A stretch of DNA of 64,000 nucleotides from assembly GCF_932274485.2 (NCBI RefSeq), contig NC_065881.2, positions 81,780,702-81,844,701 on the forward strand. The letters run 5' to 3'. This stretch comes from Patella vulgata. Taxonomy: Eukaryota; Mollusca; Gastropoda; Patellidae. The notes below the pieces were generated by a model, which saw only the letters and a list, made by a program, of their open reading frames with translations, searched no databases and had not been told where the DNA came from. Made by a program: the position numbers and the translations under genes. This document shows, piece by piece, positions 11,245-22,365 of the stretch (positions within the stretch are counted from its first letter, which is position 1; each line of letters starts with the position of its first letter).

Positions 11245-11690
11245 GTTTTCTGTTATAATGTTACAGGACACTCTGGGTTCAATCCCTGCGGTGTTGGCCA
11301 GGAAAGTTACTCTGGCAATGAATCGAGTCTAGTCATCTGGATAAGACAAAAAACCAAGGTCCTGTGTACACATTGGCATGCATGTAAAAGACAAAGAGAG
11401 AAATGGGGTTTAATGTCCATTCGACACAAACTTGGTTATTTCGGGACTAACATATATGGTTCAATTTTATTTCATTAATTTGCTTGCACGTAAGGGTCTT
11501 TAGCAGTGGGAGGAACCCGGAGAAAACCAATGCGTTAACCATTTGGCCACCCAACCCCTACATGTAAAAGAATCCTTGACCGTTGGTAAAACTTCACGTA
11601 TAGCACACTGCATGGCGTATATGCCTGTGTTCATTAGCCCAGTTGCTGCAGAAAAGTAGGATGTTACACCTCATTTCATTTTTCTCCTGT
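11245..11690 (+). mobile_element. SINE2, decayed, split by a SINE1
   Basis: B-box region GGGTTCAATCCCTGC, core GTCATCTGGATAAGAC and CATTGGCATGCATGTAAAAG; then, after the inserted SINE1, ATCCTTGACCGTTGG to CCTCATTTCATTT. The A-box part of the head is not recognisable. Confidence 0.8.
11392..11560 (-). mobile_element. SINE1 inside SINE2, internally deleted
   Basis: GA tail, tail block and start of the core, then a jump from GGAACCCGGAGAAAACC to the head (GCGTTAACCATTTGGCCACC), so the middle including the B box is gone. Flanked by CATGTAAAAGA at 11381-11391 and 11561-11571, an 11-bp duplication of SINE2 sequence. Confidence 0.9.
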
Positions 11691-11772
11691 TTCAATGTAA
11701 ACTGAAAATATCTGGCAACCATTTCCCAATTAACTGTTAAGACCTTTTATATTTATCTCTTTTACCTTTATA

Positions 11773-12182
11773 TTAAAGATACATTATGGGAGATAAGATA
11801 AAGAGTTGGCAGTTCTCACTATTATATAATAGTTAAAAACTAAATAATGTAAAGGGAATTTGCTGAAGATTTCAGTCAAATTGATTCACTATGAACCAAG
11901 ATTTTAGAGATTAAATTTTCAGCCTAGCCTCGTTCATCATTACTAAAGTGGGTAGGATAAAATACATAGTCTCGATTATCCATTTCAGGATTTAATTATG
12001 AATGGAAGTCGAACAGCAAATCGGAACCTAATCCAATAAACATCGCAGGCTAATGATGCCATCAAGAGTTGATTATGGCGTGGATAATTTAATTAATGTC
12101 TAATTAATAATTTAGATAACATTTCAGGCCTAAAGAAAGGCCTGCAACAGGCAGATTTAGCTCTTGCATAATGTATGTTTAA
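11773..12182 (+). mobile_element. MITE A, complete
   Basis: TTAA, then AGATACATTATGGGAGA at the left; CATAATGTATGT then TTAA at the right. The full interior includes GTTGATTATGG, TTAATTAATGTCTAATTAAT and TTTCAGGCCTAAAGAAAG. It duplicates the tetranucleotide TTAA, as piggyBac-type elements do (inference on class). Confidence 0.9.
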
Positions 12183-12344
12183 AGATAAACTTGCATACCA
12201 TCAAAGACACAGTCAGCCAGATTGAGCAAACTACAATATTGTAAAAGTTGAATCAGTCTAAAAATGGTTTAATTCTGTTCAGTATATGATTAATTGGAAT
12301 TCCATTGATCTACATGTTTGATATACCTTAGGTAAATGGAACAC

Positions 12345-13318
12345 TTAATTTGTCTATATAGATTCGATAAAGATCTGGTAGTTCTCACTATAATAGTTAA
12401 CCAGCGGCTGCCAGGCAGGATACGCTCATATTTTTGAGAGATGGATAGAGAAGAAGCTAAAAAGAAAGTGATTTTTCCTACAATCAAGGGCCATAATTCA
12501 GGAAATTACAATTCGATATGCGTAAATATCGAAAGGAACCGAGATCTTTGGGTTATAAACTTACATTTCCAGTTTCAACAAAATCGGATAAAAATTGTGA
12601 CCTCTATAGGGTCCACAACCTTGATATACCATATTTTTATGCTATTTGAGAACGAACGGCAGCCATTTTGTCTGTCAATTTCAAGCCGATTTTCACGAAA
12701 TTTGAACTCAGCCATCCTTAGGGTGTAACGGGGATACAATAATACGTTTTTTTAAATCGGATAAAAATTATGACCTCTATAGGGTCCACAAGCTAAAAAC
12801 GCGATTTTTCGTAAAATCAGGGGCCATAATTCATGATGTTACGTTCCGATATGCGCGAATATCGAAAGGAACCGAGATCTTTGGGTTATAAGCATACATT
12901 TCAAGTTTAAACCATTTATAAAAATTGTGACCTCTACAGTGTTCACAAGCTAAAAATGTGATTTTTCGTACAATCAGGAGCCATAATCCATGAAGTTACA
13001 GTCCGATACATGCCAATAGCGTAAGGAACCGAGATCTTAGGGTGATAAACCTATTTTCAAGTTTCATTGAAATCGGATAAAAATTGTGACCTGTAGACTG
13101 TTCACAAACAATTGTGGATGGACGGACAGACAGGGGCGACGACAATATACGTCCACATAAAAAATGTGGGCATATAAAATCTAGATATGTAAAGCGAATA
13201 AGATGAAAATTTGGTCTGGATAAGTTAATTAATGTCTAATTAATAATTTAGATAACATTTCAGGCCTAAGGAAAGATCTGCAATAGGCAGATTTGGCTCT
13301 TGCATAATGTATGTTTAA
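12345..13318 (+). mobile_element. MITE A, split by family H
   Basis: The left part (ATAAAGATCTGGTAGTTCTC, ACTATAATAGTTAA) ends near 12404. The right part resumes near 13176 and reaches GCATAATGTATGTTTAA. The intervening DNA is family H. The left terminus is degraded. Confidence 0.75.
12405..13175 (+). mobile_element. Family H dispersed repeat
   Basis: Three or four diverged ~230-bp internal units each carry CAGGGGCCATAATTCA-like sequence, CGAAAGGAACCGAGATCTTT and AAAATTGTGACCTCTA. It ends in GGATGGACGGACAGACAGG and ACGTCCACATAAAAAATGTG. Class unknown. The forward and reverse open frames at its left edge are not genes. Confidence 0.65.
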
Positions 13319-13607
13319 TTTGTCTATTTTCTCTCTTCTTGCTTCTTTTTACTAATAGAATCTGTCGACAAAACAGGTACAGATTTCTTTAAAGTTGAAC
13401 ATTCTTGCAGTCTGTTTATTGTTGGATGATGTCATGATATCATAACACACTCGCCACCATCTTCATGTGTTCGCGAAATCAAATTTTAATCTGATTAAAT
13501 CTTGATCAATTCTCTAGCTTTGATTTTGTTTTTTTAATTAGATGTTGAATAATAGGTTAATAGCCGTGAGAAATATTTGACAAAATGCAAATGACACATG
13601 AAACCTT
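13319..13607. other. Intronic DNA, nothing assigned
   Basis: Intronic sequence without recognised features. Confidence 0.45.
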
Positions 13608-13732
13608 TAAGTAATTAAGTATAGCCGAGTTTAAAATAGAACTTCATGAAGAATATCCTGATTGGTAGGCTACTAAACAACAGAATTATTATACCTTTAT
13701 TATCTAAGATAGATCAAGATGGCAGTATGAAT

Positions 13733-14298
13733 TTAAACATGCATAATGCAAGAGCTTAATCTGCCTATTGCAGGCCTTTGTTTAGGCCTTAAATGTTATC
13801 TAAAGTATTAGAGAAAGAGAGAAATGGGGTTTAACATCCACTCGACACAAACTAGGTCATTTCAGGACTAACATATGGTTCAATTTCATTTCCATAATTC
13901 ACTTGCGCATAGAGGTCTTTAGCAGTGGGAGGAAACCGGAGAACCAGGAGAAAACCCACAAGGTTGAACAGGCAACCCTACTCCTTGTCACATACAATCA
14001 AAACCATCTAAAGTATTAATTAGGCATTTACAAGACCATAATCAACTCTCAATTAGAACAGTTCGCCATTTAAAAATTTAATTCAAAAATGGGAAAGCGA
14101 GGTTAAGGCTCGAATATACCAGTACCCTTGTTATCACAAGGCACACATCTTGTCAAAACTACAAACAGTGATAACTTGGCTCAGAAAAGAGTAATTTGAA
14201 TGAAAGTTTCAGTATTTTCATTTTGTATTATCTATTTCTGAGATATTATAGCAAGAATGGTTAGCTCTTTATCTAAATGTTACATAATGTATCTTTAA
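13733..14298 (-). mobile_element. MITE A, reversed, split by a SINE1
   Basis: Starts TTAAACATGCATAATGC and ends ACATAATGTATCTTTAA. A SINE1 fragment is inserted at 13811. Interior of the variant type also seen at 1.9 kb. Confidence 0.88.
13811..14005 (-). mobile_element. SINE1 fragment with 13-bp duplication
   Basis: GA tail through the core to CTTGTCACATACAATC; the tRNA head is missing. Flanked by ATCTAAAGTATTA at 13798-13810 and 14006-14018, perfect. The target is MITE A. Confidence 0.93.
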
Positions 14299-14455
14299 GT
14301 AATTAAGTATATATATTCGAAACTTCATGAAGAATATCCCCATTTGTACTAAACAACAGAATTATTATACCTTTATTATCTAAGACAGATCAAGATGGCA
14401 GTATGAATTAAATAGAAACCAACGTAAACATCCATAACCAGCTTGATTTGAATAC

Positions 14456-14858
14456 TTAAAGATACATTATGGGAGATTTGGTAACGAGTTGGCAGTTCTC
14501 ACTATAATAGTTAAAAACTAGATAATGTAAAGGCAATTTGGTGAAAATTTCATTCAAATTGAACCACTATGAACCGAGAACTAAGCGACTGAAATTCCCA
14601 TAAGCCTCGGTCATCATTACTAAAGTCAGTACGATAAACAGCATAGTCTCGATTATCCATTTAATCGTTTAATAGAGAAGGAAAGTTATGCAGTAAATCG
14701 ACTTACAATCCACTAAAGATCGCAGGCTAGCGCTGCCATCTAGAGTTGATTATGGCCTGGATAGGTTAATTAATGTCTAATTAATAATTTAGATAACATT
14801 TCAGGCCTAAAGAAAGACCTGAAATAGACAGATTTAACTCTTGCATAATGCATGTTTA
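14456..14858 (+). mobile_element. MITE A, young subfamily copy
   Basis: Complete, TTAA to TTAA. By eye it is nearly identical along its length to the reversed copy at 52500-52903, sharing markers such as GGTAACGAGTTGGCAG, GCGACTGAAATTCCCATAAG and CGCTGCCATCTAGAG that other copies lack. Confidence 0.92.
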
Positions 14859-15157
14859 ATCTATCTTTTACTCTGGCATGCTGTGGATTCAATAATCCTA
14901 AAAAGTACAACTCTATAGATCTTATAGAATTCTCTCTGTAAAATATTTCATCACCTAAATATCACAGACCTTTTCATTGTCATATAATGCAAGTAACTGT
15001 GTCGTCACTACGGCTGCTAATTTTTCACTAAAATGAAAGACGGTTGAGACCTTGTTAATATTTTCACCATTTGACTAAAACGTTAGTGGTTTACAGAAAT
15101 GAAAATAACATGGATTTATGTGTTGCTTGACATACAAACAGATCGATACTTGAAGTT
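14859..15157. other. Intronic DNA, nothing assigned
   Basis: No feature recognised. Confidence 0.45.
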
Positions 15158-15335
15158 AAATGGCTACTTCCCACTGTATCTAGATCTCAGAGAGAGAGAG
15201 AGAGAGATATCTAAGGTTTAATCTTAACTCAATACAAACTAGAGAGGGGGACTGGAAGGGTCAGAGAAGACCCAGGAGGTTCTTAATTGTCACTATATTA
15301 TTGAGTTAAATGGGTATTTCCCACTACATCTGGAT

Positions 15336-15384
<49 letters not shown>

Positions 15385-15465
15385 AAGGTTTAATGTCAAC
15401 TCAATACAAACTAGAGAGGGGGACTGGAAGAGTCAGAGAAAACCCAGGAGGTTCTCAATTGTCAC
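15158..15465. repeat. Two-copy ~150-bp tandem duplication with GA tracts
   Basis: Both units run from TTAAATGG and TTTCCCACTA through (GA)n, TCTAAGGTTTAAT, CAATACAAACTAGAGAGG and CCCAGGAGGTTCT to TTGTCACTAT. The sequence after the GA tract looks like a degenerate SINE1 in reverse, so the unit probably contains an old SINE1 fragment. Confidence 0.75.
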
Positions 15466-15557
15466 TATCTTATTTCAAAACTATATATAACATGTGGTAC
15501 AAATTTATTTCTATGGTGTGTGTTTAATGGCCACTCAACACAAATGTCTCTGTCTGG

Positions 15558-15835
15558 GGAGGTTGGATGGTCGAATGGTTAGCATGTTCGCGCTGCATCA
15601 TAAGGTTTGCCAATGAGTCAACTGGTGTGGTTTCGATTTTCCGGTTGTACGTGACAAGGAGTAGGGTCCCCTGTCCAACCTCAGGGGTTTTCTCCGGGTC
15701 CTCTGGTTTCCCTCCCACTGCTAAAGACCCCTATGTGCAAGCAAATTATTGAAATAAAATTTCACCATATGTTAGTCCCGAAATGTCTTAGTTTGTGTCG
15801 AGTGGACGTTAAACCCCATTTCTCTCTGTCTTTCT
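15558..15835 (+). mobile_element. SINE1, full length
   Basis: Head GGTTGGATGGTCGAATGGTT (A box), GTGGTTTCGATTTTCC (B-box position), core GTTTTCTCCGGGTCCTCTGG, then ACGTTAAACCCCATTTC and CT. An overlapping open frame on either strand is a by-product. Confidence 0.9.
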
Positions 15836-16454
15836 CAAGATTAGAGGGATTGTACATTTTCTACTTTGTGTTAAGTGGCCATTGACTATCTCTTTATTTC
15901 ATTTCCCTCTTTTTGCATGTGAATTATTGAATAATTTAAGATATGGTCCCATTTTGGACACCAAATGCTGGGAAAATTTGGGCACACAATTGTATTTTGT
16001 AAAAGTTGGATAAAAAAATATTGTGTTCTTGAATGTGTCCAATTTAACAGCGAATTTATTATTATTATGTAACATACTAAAAACCTAACTACATTTTTGG
16101 GGCACCAACCACCACCGCCCCCCCCCCCCCCCTAGTCAAAAATTTCCCTGTACGCCTATGCAACCACTTATATTATTCATCCACGTACATCAACTATCCA
16201 CAGATCGTGAGGAATATTGCCTGGTACGATTTCAAAACCTACTTGCGCTATTATCACATACTTGTCTCCTGGCCATGTTTTAATTATTTATCTCGAATCT
16301 TACAATCATTAATTTGAACAATTTTAACCATCAAGACAACAAGGCTTAAGGCAAGATATGATTGGCTCAATTGCTTGATTGGTCATTTACACGTAAATAT
16401 TATAAAATGTTTATAATAATTACAAATATACTGCATTATTGCTTCCTATCAAAA
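15836..16454. other. Intronic DNA, with a C run
   Basis: Includes a ~15-bp C run near 16119. No repeat family or gene recognised. Confidence 0.45.
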
Positions 16455-16922
16455 TAACCTCAAAATTTATTTCAATAAATCACTTGCGTGTAAGGGTCTT
16501 TAGCAGTGGACGGAAACCGAAGGACCTGCAGAAAACCCACGAGGTTTGACAGGCGACACTACTCTTTGTCACATACAAATGTAGGCTAAACATCAAATGA
16601 AATGAAATGAAATGGGGTTTAACGTCCTACTGTTCTGCTCCTATACTGGGCTAATGAAGACGGGCATACGCCATACAATGTGCTATGATGGAAATTTTGC
16701 CCGGGTAGCGGCACTATCGCCTACTCTTATATCGAATTCCAACTGCCAAGGGATCTTTTACGTGCATTCCAATGTATACACAGGACCTCGGTTTTTCGTC
16801 TCATCCGAAGGACTAGACAGCTGTCCTTGTCAGGCCCTCCGACTCAACATCAAACCAATGGACCCAATGACAGACCTTATGATCTAAAGTGTGCATGTTA
16901 GACCATTCAGCCACCCAACTCC
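16455..16922 (-). mobile_element. SINE1, split by a SINE2
   Basis: Tail-proximal part and core (AATCACTTGCGTGTAAGGGT to CACATACAAATG) at 16455-16588. The head (TGACAGACCTTATGATC to ATTCAGCCACCCAACTCC) resumes after the SINE2, around 16855-16922. Confidence 0.8.
16598..16845 (-). mobile_element. SINE2, 5'-truncated, inside SINE1
   Basis: (AAATG)n tail through the core to GTCCTTGTCAGGCCCTCC. Flanked by AACATCAAA at 16589-16597 and 16846-16854. With the 11.4 kb case this shows each SINE has inserted into the other. Confidence 0.88.
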
Positions 16923-17095
16923 CTTGGTACAAATACAACTACAGCCTCCCCCCCTCCCCCGGTACAAATACAACATCAGTCACTTACCATTCAGCCACTC
17001 AACCCCACATTAAAAAAATAACTTCTTTGATACACATTTAGTAACTGAACATTTTAACACAAGATGCAATTTTAATGGATACACGATTACAGATA

Positions 17096-17345
17096 TTAAA
17101 GGACAATATTGGTGTCAGTCATTATCACATATGTGATAGAACTGGTTAAATACATTCCAAATATAATTATAACACAGAGATCATTGCTACGGGAGACGTG
17201 TAACAAGCACGTAAAGAAACGGGAAGTGACGCCAAACATGACAAACATGAGTTGTCCTTCTATATAACTGACTGAAGTAACGAGCGATAACAGACAAACG
17301 ATCGAATTTCATTTCACTGATAATTCCATTGAAGTTGAAAAGTTA
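17096..17345. mobile_element. MITE B copy, one end intact
   Basis: Starts TTAAAGGACAATATTGG and continues CACATATGTGATAGAACTGG. The interior (GATAACAGACAAACG) matches the reverse complement of the copy at 41539-41823. The right terminus is lost. Confidence 0.75.
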
Positions 17346-17643
17346 TTATATGGGACGGTGAGAGGGTATCTCACAATTCAAAAATAGAATTGGCTGTTAC
17401 ACAATATATATCAATAGTGCAATAAGTCTCTGCAAGCCAAGTCTCATGAATAATACTTAAAAATCTAGAAATAAAAGAGGTTTTTTTTAAATTATTATGT
17501 AGAAACCATGTCTTGATTGCCATCTGATGTACTAGAGAGCTAATTATAGACTTGTCAACTATTTCAACATTCAACATCTGATTTAATCTAAGCTGGGAGA
17601 TTATCTACTGTTGACATTTGGATTTGTTTCTAAATTAAATGTC
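17346..17643. other. Intronic DNA, nothing assigned
   Basis: A short reverse open frame here (17371-17577) shows no family feature. Confidence 0.45.
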
Positions 17644-17655
17644 AATCAATTTGAG

Positions 17656-17921
17656 AGAGAGAAATGGGGGTTAACGTCCACGCGACACAAACTAGGTCAT
17701 TTCAGGACTAACATGGTTAATTTTATTGCAATAATTCACTTGCGCGTAGGGGTCTTTAGCAGTGCGAGGAAACCGGAGAACCTGGAGAAAGCCCACAAGG
17801 TTGGACAGGTAACCCTACTCCTTGTCACGTACAACCGGGGAATCAAAACCACGCCAGTTGACTCAATGACAGGCCGTATGATACAACACGCACATGCTAA
17901 CCATTCGGCCATCCCCCCCCC
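17656..17921 (-). mobile_element. SINE1, full length with 12-bp duplication
   Basis: GA tail to ATTCGGCCATCC and a poly-C head end. Flanked by AATCAATTTGAG at 17644-17655 and 17922-17933. A reference copy for the family limits (~266 bp). Confidence 0.94.
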
Positions 17922-17954
17922 AATCAATTTGAGTATATCTTAGCATAGAGAAGA

Positions 17955-18637
17955 GTTAGGTGGTCTAGAGGTGAAATCGTAAGTCTGTTATTGAGTCTAG
18001 TGACATGGTTTCGATTCTCACTTGTACGTCACTAGGAGTTGGTCGCCTCTCTAGCCTTGTGGTTTTTTTCTGCAGCTGGGTCCTCCAGTTTCCTGCCCCC
18101 TACACGCAAGCTAATTAAAGATACATTATGGGAGATTACATGTAGATAAACAGCTAGTAGTTCTCACTATAATAGTAAAAAACTAGATAATGGAAAGGGA
18201 ATTTGCTGAAAATTTCAGTCAAATTGATCTACTATGAACCGAGAATTTAGTGATTGAATTTTCGGCCTAGCCTCGATCATCATTGCTAAAGTCGGTACGA
18301 TAAAAAATATAGTCTTGATTATCCATTTTTAGATTTAATAAGAAGCAGCAGTTCCAATCCAGTAAATATCACAGGCTAGCGATGCCATCGAGAGTTGATT
18401 ATGGTCTGGATAAGTTAATTAATGTCTAATTAATTAATAATTTAGATAACATTAATGTCTAATTAATAATTTAGATAACATTTCAGGCCTAAAGAAAGAC
18501 CTGCAATTGGGAGATTTAGCTCTTGCATAATGTACGTATATTTAAAGAAATAATATTGAACCATATATTAGTCGTGAAATGACCTATTTTGTGTCGAGTC
18601 GAGTGGATGATAAACCATATTTCTCTCTTTCTCTTAT
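17955..18637 (+). mobile_element. SINE1, decayed, split by MITE A
   Basis: The left part has TGGTTTCGATTCTCAC (B box) and ends TACACGCAAGCTAAT. The right part resumes AAATAATATTGAACCATAT and ends CATATTTCTCTCTTTCTC. Confidence 0.83.
18115..18545 (+). mobile_element. MITE A inside SINE1
   Basis: Bounded by TTAA at 18115-18118 and 18542-18545. Internal tandem duplication of the block TTAATGTCTAATTAATAATT plus TAGATAACAT. Shows a TTAA element moved after this SINE1 had inserted. Confidence 0.9.
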
Positions 18638-19164
18638 CATAGATAAAGCTATGGACAATTTTATATTTTCTGAAAAATGTGAATGACATTAAAATAGATG
18701 TGTTTTTAGAGCGTAGGAAGATAAGGAAACAGGAAGAATATCAATCAAAAGATTCCCTTTATTTCTAGCTTTATACCCGCTTATTATCAATCAACCAGTT
18801 GGCACTCTCTAAAAATAGATTTTAATAAGCCCCCCCCCCCCCTTCCCTCCTTGACAACCCTCCCGAAGTATGGCTAGACAATATTAGCTCAAAGTATGAG
18901 CAATTGTTGGTTGTCATTAGCACCAGGAAGTTATCAACATAACTTGTGCTTGCCGATATTTATCTTACAATGTCTAAGAGGAAGTTGTTTTTACGTCTGA
19001 GACAAATGATGATAAATTCCAATCATTTTTACAAATATGGACAAGGCTTGCGGACGTTGGGGTTAATGACAAGAGTCACACCATTGATTTACTTTCATAA
19101 GTGTCATAGCAGCAACCAAACATCAGTCATTGCATTCTATATTTGGTTTAGGAGTCACAGCAAG
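18638..19164. other. Intronic DNA, nothing assigned
   Basis: Includes a C run near 18830. The forward frame at 18946-19170 has no recognisable motif. Confidence 0.45.
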
Positions 19165-19370
19165 AGATAGAGAGAGATAGAATCGAGGTTTATCATCAAC
19201 TTGACACAAACTAGGTCATTTTATTTCAATAATGTGCTTGGGCATAGGGGTCTTCAGCAATGAGAGGAAACCCATGGACCCAGAGAAAACCTACAAGAGT
19301 AAGCGATCCTACTTGAAACAACACCCCTTGACTCAATGACAGACCGTATAATAATACAAGAGCATGCCAC
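19165..19370 (-). mobile_element. SINE1, strongly decayed
   Basis: GACACAAACTAGGTCATTTT, GGCATAGGGGTCTTCAGC and TTGACTCAATGACAGACCG are still readable. Several internal deletions. Confidence 0.75.
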
Positions 19371-19374
19371 AGGA

Positions 19375-19705
19375 CTTTGTAAGCAGAGCATTCTAAACTT
19401 TGTGATGTTTGGTTAGCAGAACATTCTAAACTTTGTAATGTATATAGTTAGCAGGGCATTCTAAACTTTGTGATGTTTGTTTAGCAGAACATTCTAAACT
19501 TTGTAATGTATATAGTTAGCAGGGCATTCTAAACTTTGTGATGTATTTTTAGCAGGGCATTCTAAACTTTGCTATGTTAGCATGGACATTCTAAACTTTG
19601 TAATGTATGGTTAGCAGGGCGTTCTAAACTTTGTGATGTTTGGTTAGCAGGGCATTCTAAACTTTGTGATGTTTGGCAGGACATTCTAAACTTTGTAATG
19701 TCATG
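19375..19705. repeat. Minisatellite, ~25-38-bp unit, about 10 copies
   Basis: Unit built on GCAGGGCATTCTAAACTTTG plus TGATGTTTGGTTA, with length variation in the spacer (GTATATAGTTA in two units). Confidence 0.9.
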
Positions 19706-19840
19706 GGAATGATAACTCAGGGAAGCACTCTTGCTAAAAGAAAGTCATTGGAACAATAAACTCAGGAAAAGAACTCCTAAGAAAGCCATTGGGATGATAA
19801 ACTCAGGAAAGGAACTCCTGCTAAAAGAAAGCCTTTGGAC
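19706..19840. repeat. Short tandem repeat, ~46-bp unit, about 3 copies
   Basis: Blocks GATAA(A)CTCAGG, GGAACTCCTGCTAAAAGAAA and GCCATTGG recur. The open frames on both strands here follow the periodicity and are not genes. Confidence 0.75.
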
Positions 19841-20420
19841 TGACGCATTTTTTGCCCTCGTATATTTTTTTTTTCTCCTGCATAACCTCCGACGCAAGCT
19901 TTCTTCTTCACATAATACCTCTGTAAACCCTGGGTACAGTTTAGTTCTTGGGCACAATAGTTACATTCTTTTACTCTGGGAGTAAACAACTTCTACTAAA
20001 CAAGAAGAAGAAACAGTCTAACAACATTCTTTAACAGTAACAAGAGAATTGAGCCCAAAATACTGAAATTTTCACCTTTTGGTTGTGTCTATCTCATCAA
20101 TAAGTATCTGAGCAATCATATTCCTAAAAATCTAAAGGTAAGGGTCACAAAGGTTAGCAACATTATCATCTAATGCTGAAATCTTTCAAATGTCTACATT
20201 TACCCTGGAAGATTAAAAAGTTTCTTTCGAGATTTATGGCTTCCAGTTCTTGACCAGCTGGCAGACATGTCAAGTTAGAGATCGGGCCTTTGGTCATGCC
20301 CAAATATACGCCGTCTAAAATAACTACAAGTGAGTCCTTAGCTATATTCAGTGACATGAAGGGTAATCTAGGTTGGTTAAACGGCTCGAGGCCGATATTT
20401 TTAATAGAAATAATCGTTAC

Positions 20421-20575
20421 CTGAATAACTTCAGCCACAAGGCCCTCTAGTGATGCAGCCTGTAGGCTTTGACGTGGACTCCAAATCATTATGTGTCCCA
20501 TGGCCATCAATTCAATAAAACTATCCTCAGGTGAATGGACTTGTAACAGATTGTTGGTTGCTAATTCCTGAAACG
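20421..20575 (-). CDS. Host gene exon D
   Basis: Acceptor CCATATTTCAG|CG precedes base 20575; donor ATTCAG|GTAACG follows base 20421. A second AG lies 8 bp into the exon, but only the first keeps phase with exon C: the split codon C|CG gives Pro. The exon holds 155 bp (two bases completing that codon, then 51 codons), starting FQELATNNLL and ending LVAEVIQ. It continues helical, leucine-rich sequence, including a segment with MAMGHIMIW. It ends in phase 0 and joins exon E at EAIEEERD. The longer open frame that runs past the donor to 20166 is intron read-through. Confidence 0.82.
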
Positions 20576-20784
20576 CTGAAATATGGAATAAAATACATCT
20601 TATAATATCTTATCTATATTTGTCCCAATTCTGCGACATCTACCCCTGAAGACAATTTGATCAAAGTCCAACAGGCTTTGGTTGGGTGTCATGATCTCCT
20701 ACACTTTCGCCTTGGGACTGCTCTTTTAATATGGACACATTTAAACGTTCATTGTGCGTCTAATTAATATTCCAAACCAAAAAC

Positions 20785-20945
20785 GAGGTTCAACTTTGAC
20801 TCATCTCAAAGTATAACCCTTTGGGACTAACATATGATACTTTTAATTCTTTTAATTTACTTTTAGAAAGTTCGTCATAATCTTCCACACTGGTTTCCCC
20901 TTGTCAGAGATGCAGGATGAGGGGGAGAGGGCCTAGCAGGAACGG
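20785..20945. mobile_element. Two old SINE fragments (SINE1 then SINE2)
   Basis: 20785-20870 retains GGGACTAACATATGATAC of a reversed SINE1. 20874-20945 retains GGTTTCCCCTTGTCAGAGAT and GCAGGATG of a forward SINE2. Confidence 0.55.
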
Positions 20946-21042
20946 CTACTATTGTGTGTGAAATAGCTTTATTAAACATCCGCTTCCACCTAGGTGATGT
21001 CGCAGACAAGGGCTACTATTCGTTGTTGTCTCCATTAATACA

Positions 21043-21351
21043 ATGTGGCTAAGTGAGTAAGACGTTGGCTCGCTAACCTGGAGGTCGCGTACTCGCTCCC
21101 GGTGTTGGCCGAGAAAGTTCATCGAGATGTCCTGCTGCGGTTTCCCCTTGTGAGTGGCGCAGGATGGAGGGCCTGACAAGGACAGCTGTCTAGTCGTTTG
21201 GATTTGCCGAAAAACTGAGTTGCCAGGTGGAATTTAATTGATATAAGAGTAGACCGTTGTTCGAGCAAAATTTCCCTCATAGTACACTGTATGGTGTATG
21301 CCCGTCTTCATTAGCCCAGTAGGACGTTAAACCCCATTTCACTTCATTCCC
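21043..21351 (+). mobile_element. SINE2, near full length
   Basis: Head GTGGCTAAGTGAGTAAGACG (A box), GTACTCGCTCCCGG (B-box position), core TCTAGTCGTTTGGAT, end AGTAGGACGTTAAACCCCAT. Flanked by TTAATACA at 21035-21042 and 21352-21359. The minus-strand frame over it is a by-product. Confidence 0.88.
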
Positions 21352-21515
21352 TTAATACAGAACAATTTATCTGATAAGTATTTGATCAAGTCAATTTACG
21401 GTTTACAGAAGGTTTTATCAATGGGCCCGTTAAAATGTCTGTCTAAACAAGCATAAAACAGTATTACATGAAATAGTTCTTGACATAGAGCACCATAATA
21501 TAGATTATTTTTATC

Positions 21516-21846
21516 CAGCCTGATTAAAACACAGATCTATATATTACATTTTGTTTTTTTTATATACTTTTGATGGCCTCTACTACAGGAAGTTCTGACT
21601 GGTTGGAGTGGATAGTCGCTTCAGAGGTCATATGAGCGGCTTTTGACCCTATAAGATCAGACATTTGATTGACCAATCAATGTAGATGTTTCTCGTGGGT
21701 TACCCACAGAACTCTCGGTAGCAGACCATTTCATAACGCAGGTTATATAACAACTCTTCTAGATCCTAGTGTAGTAAAGACAAGTAAAACAAAATTTTGA
21801 ACTATAAAAAACAAAACGAAATAGGATCTGTGTTTTAACCAGACTG
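21516..21846. mobile_element. MITE D with 9-bp duplication
   Basis: Left end CAGCCTGATTAAAACACAGA; right end is its near-complement ending AACCAGACTG. Flanked by ATTTTTATC at 21507-21515 and 21847-21855. A 9-bp duplication is typical of Mutator-like elements; the class is inferred from that alone. Confidence 0.9.
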
Positions 21847-21855
21847 ATTTTTATC

Positions 21856-22239
21856 AAATGATGTAAAGGCTTCATGACATGACTCCGGATGTGATTGAAT
21901 CATCAGAACATTTTCCTACTGAATTTATCTTGAATTATCTTTTTTACGTTAAGCCATTATTTATTTGACATGATCTGATCTGAAAGTAAACCCAACACAC
22001 AAAAACTACATAGAAACCTAAAAAAATGTGACTTAAAAAAGTTACAGAAATATAGAAAATCCAGAAATGGAAATAATTAATCATTTGGAAGAATACCTTT
22101 CATAATTTCTGAATTTATTGGAACTTTTACGTTTTTAATTGGTAATAGAGATGCTATAGAAGATCTTGCTTATTGTGGAATGATATTTATCACGAATGCC
22201 TTGTAATTTAATGCGTATGAGTATAAAATATGTTTTTAT
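21856..22239. other. AT-rich intron, nothing assigned
   Basis: No feature recognised. Confidence 0.45.
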
Positions 22240-22331
22240 ATCTGGGTGCTCTGGTTTTCTCCCACTGTTAAAAACCCATATGCGCAAGTGAATTTTCGAA
22301 AAAAAAAAAATGACCATGTGCTAGTCCCAGA
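22240..22331 (+). mobile_element. SINE1 tail fragment
   Basis: GGGTGCTCTGGTTTTC, ACCCATATGCGCAAGTGAAT and an A run. Decayed before the terminal CT tail. Confidence 0.65.
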
Positions 22332-22365
22332 GAGCAGCACAATGTCCTGCCCATATTTTGAATTC

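Larger units (their letters stand above)
13608..14415. repeat. Direct ~120-bp duplication flanking a MITE A
   Basis: A segment with TTAAGTAATTAAGTATA, ACTTCATGAAGAATATCC, AACAACAGAATTATTATACC and AAGATGGCAGTATGAATT occurs at 13612-13732 and again at 14295-14410. The MITE A copy sits exactly between them at TTAA. Confidence 0.8.

Noticed and set aside
15590-15640. tRNA gene, from A- and B-box-like sequence in SINE1 heads
   Set aside because: No cloverleaf with a proper acceptor stem or anticodon arm by eye, and the sequence is a repeated SINE head.
20166-20420. C-terminal extension of exon D in the open frame
   Set aside because: The donor at 20421 keeps phase with exon E; the extension is intron read-through.
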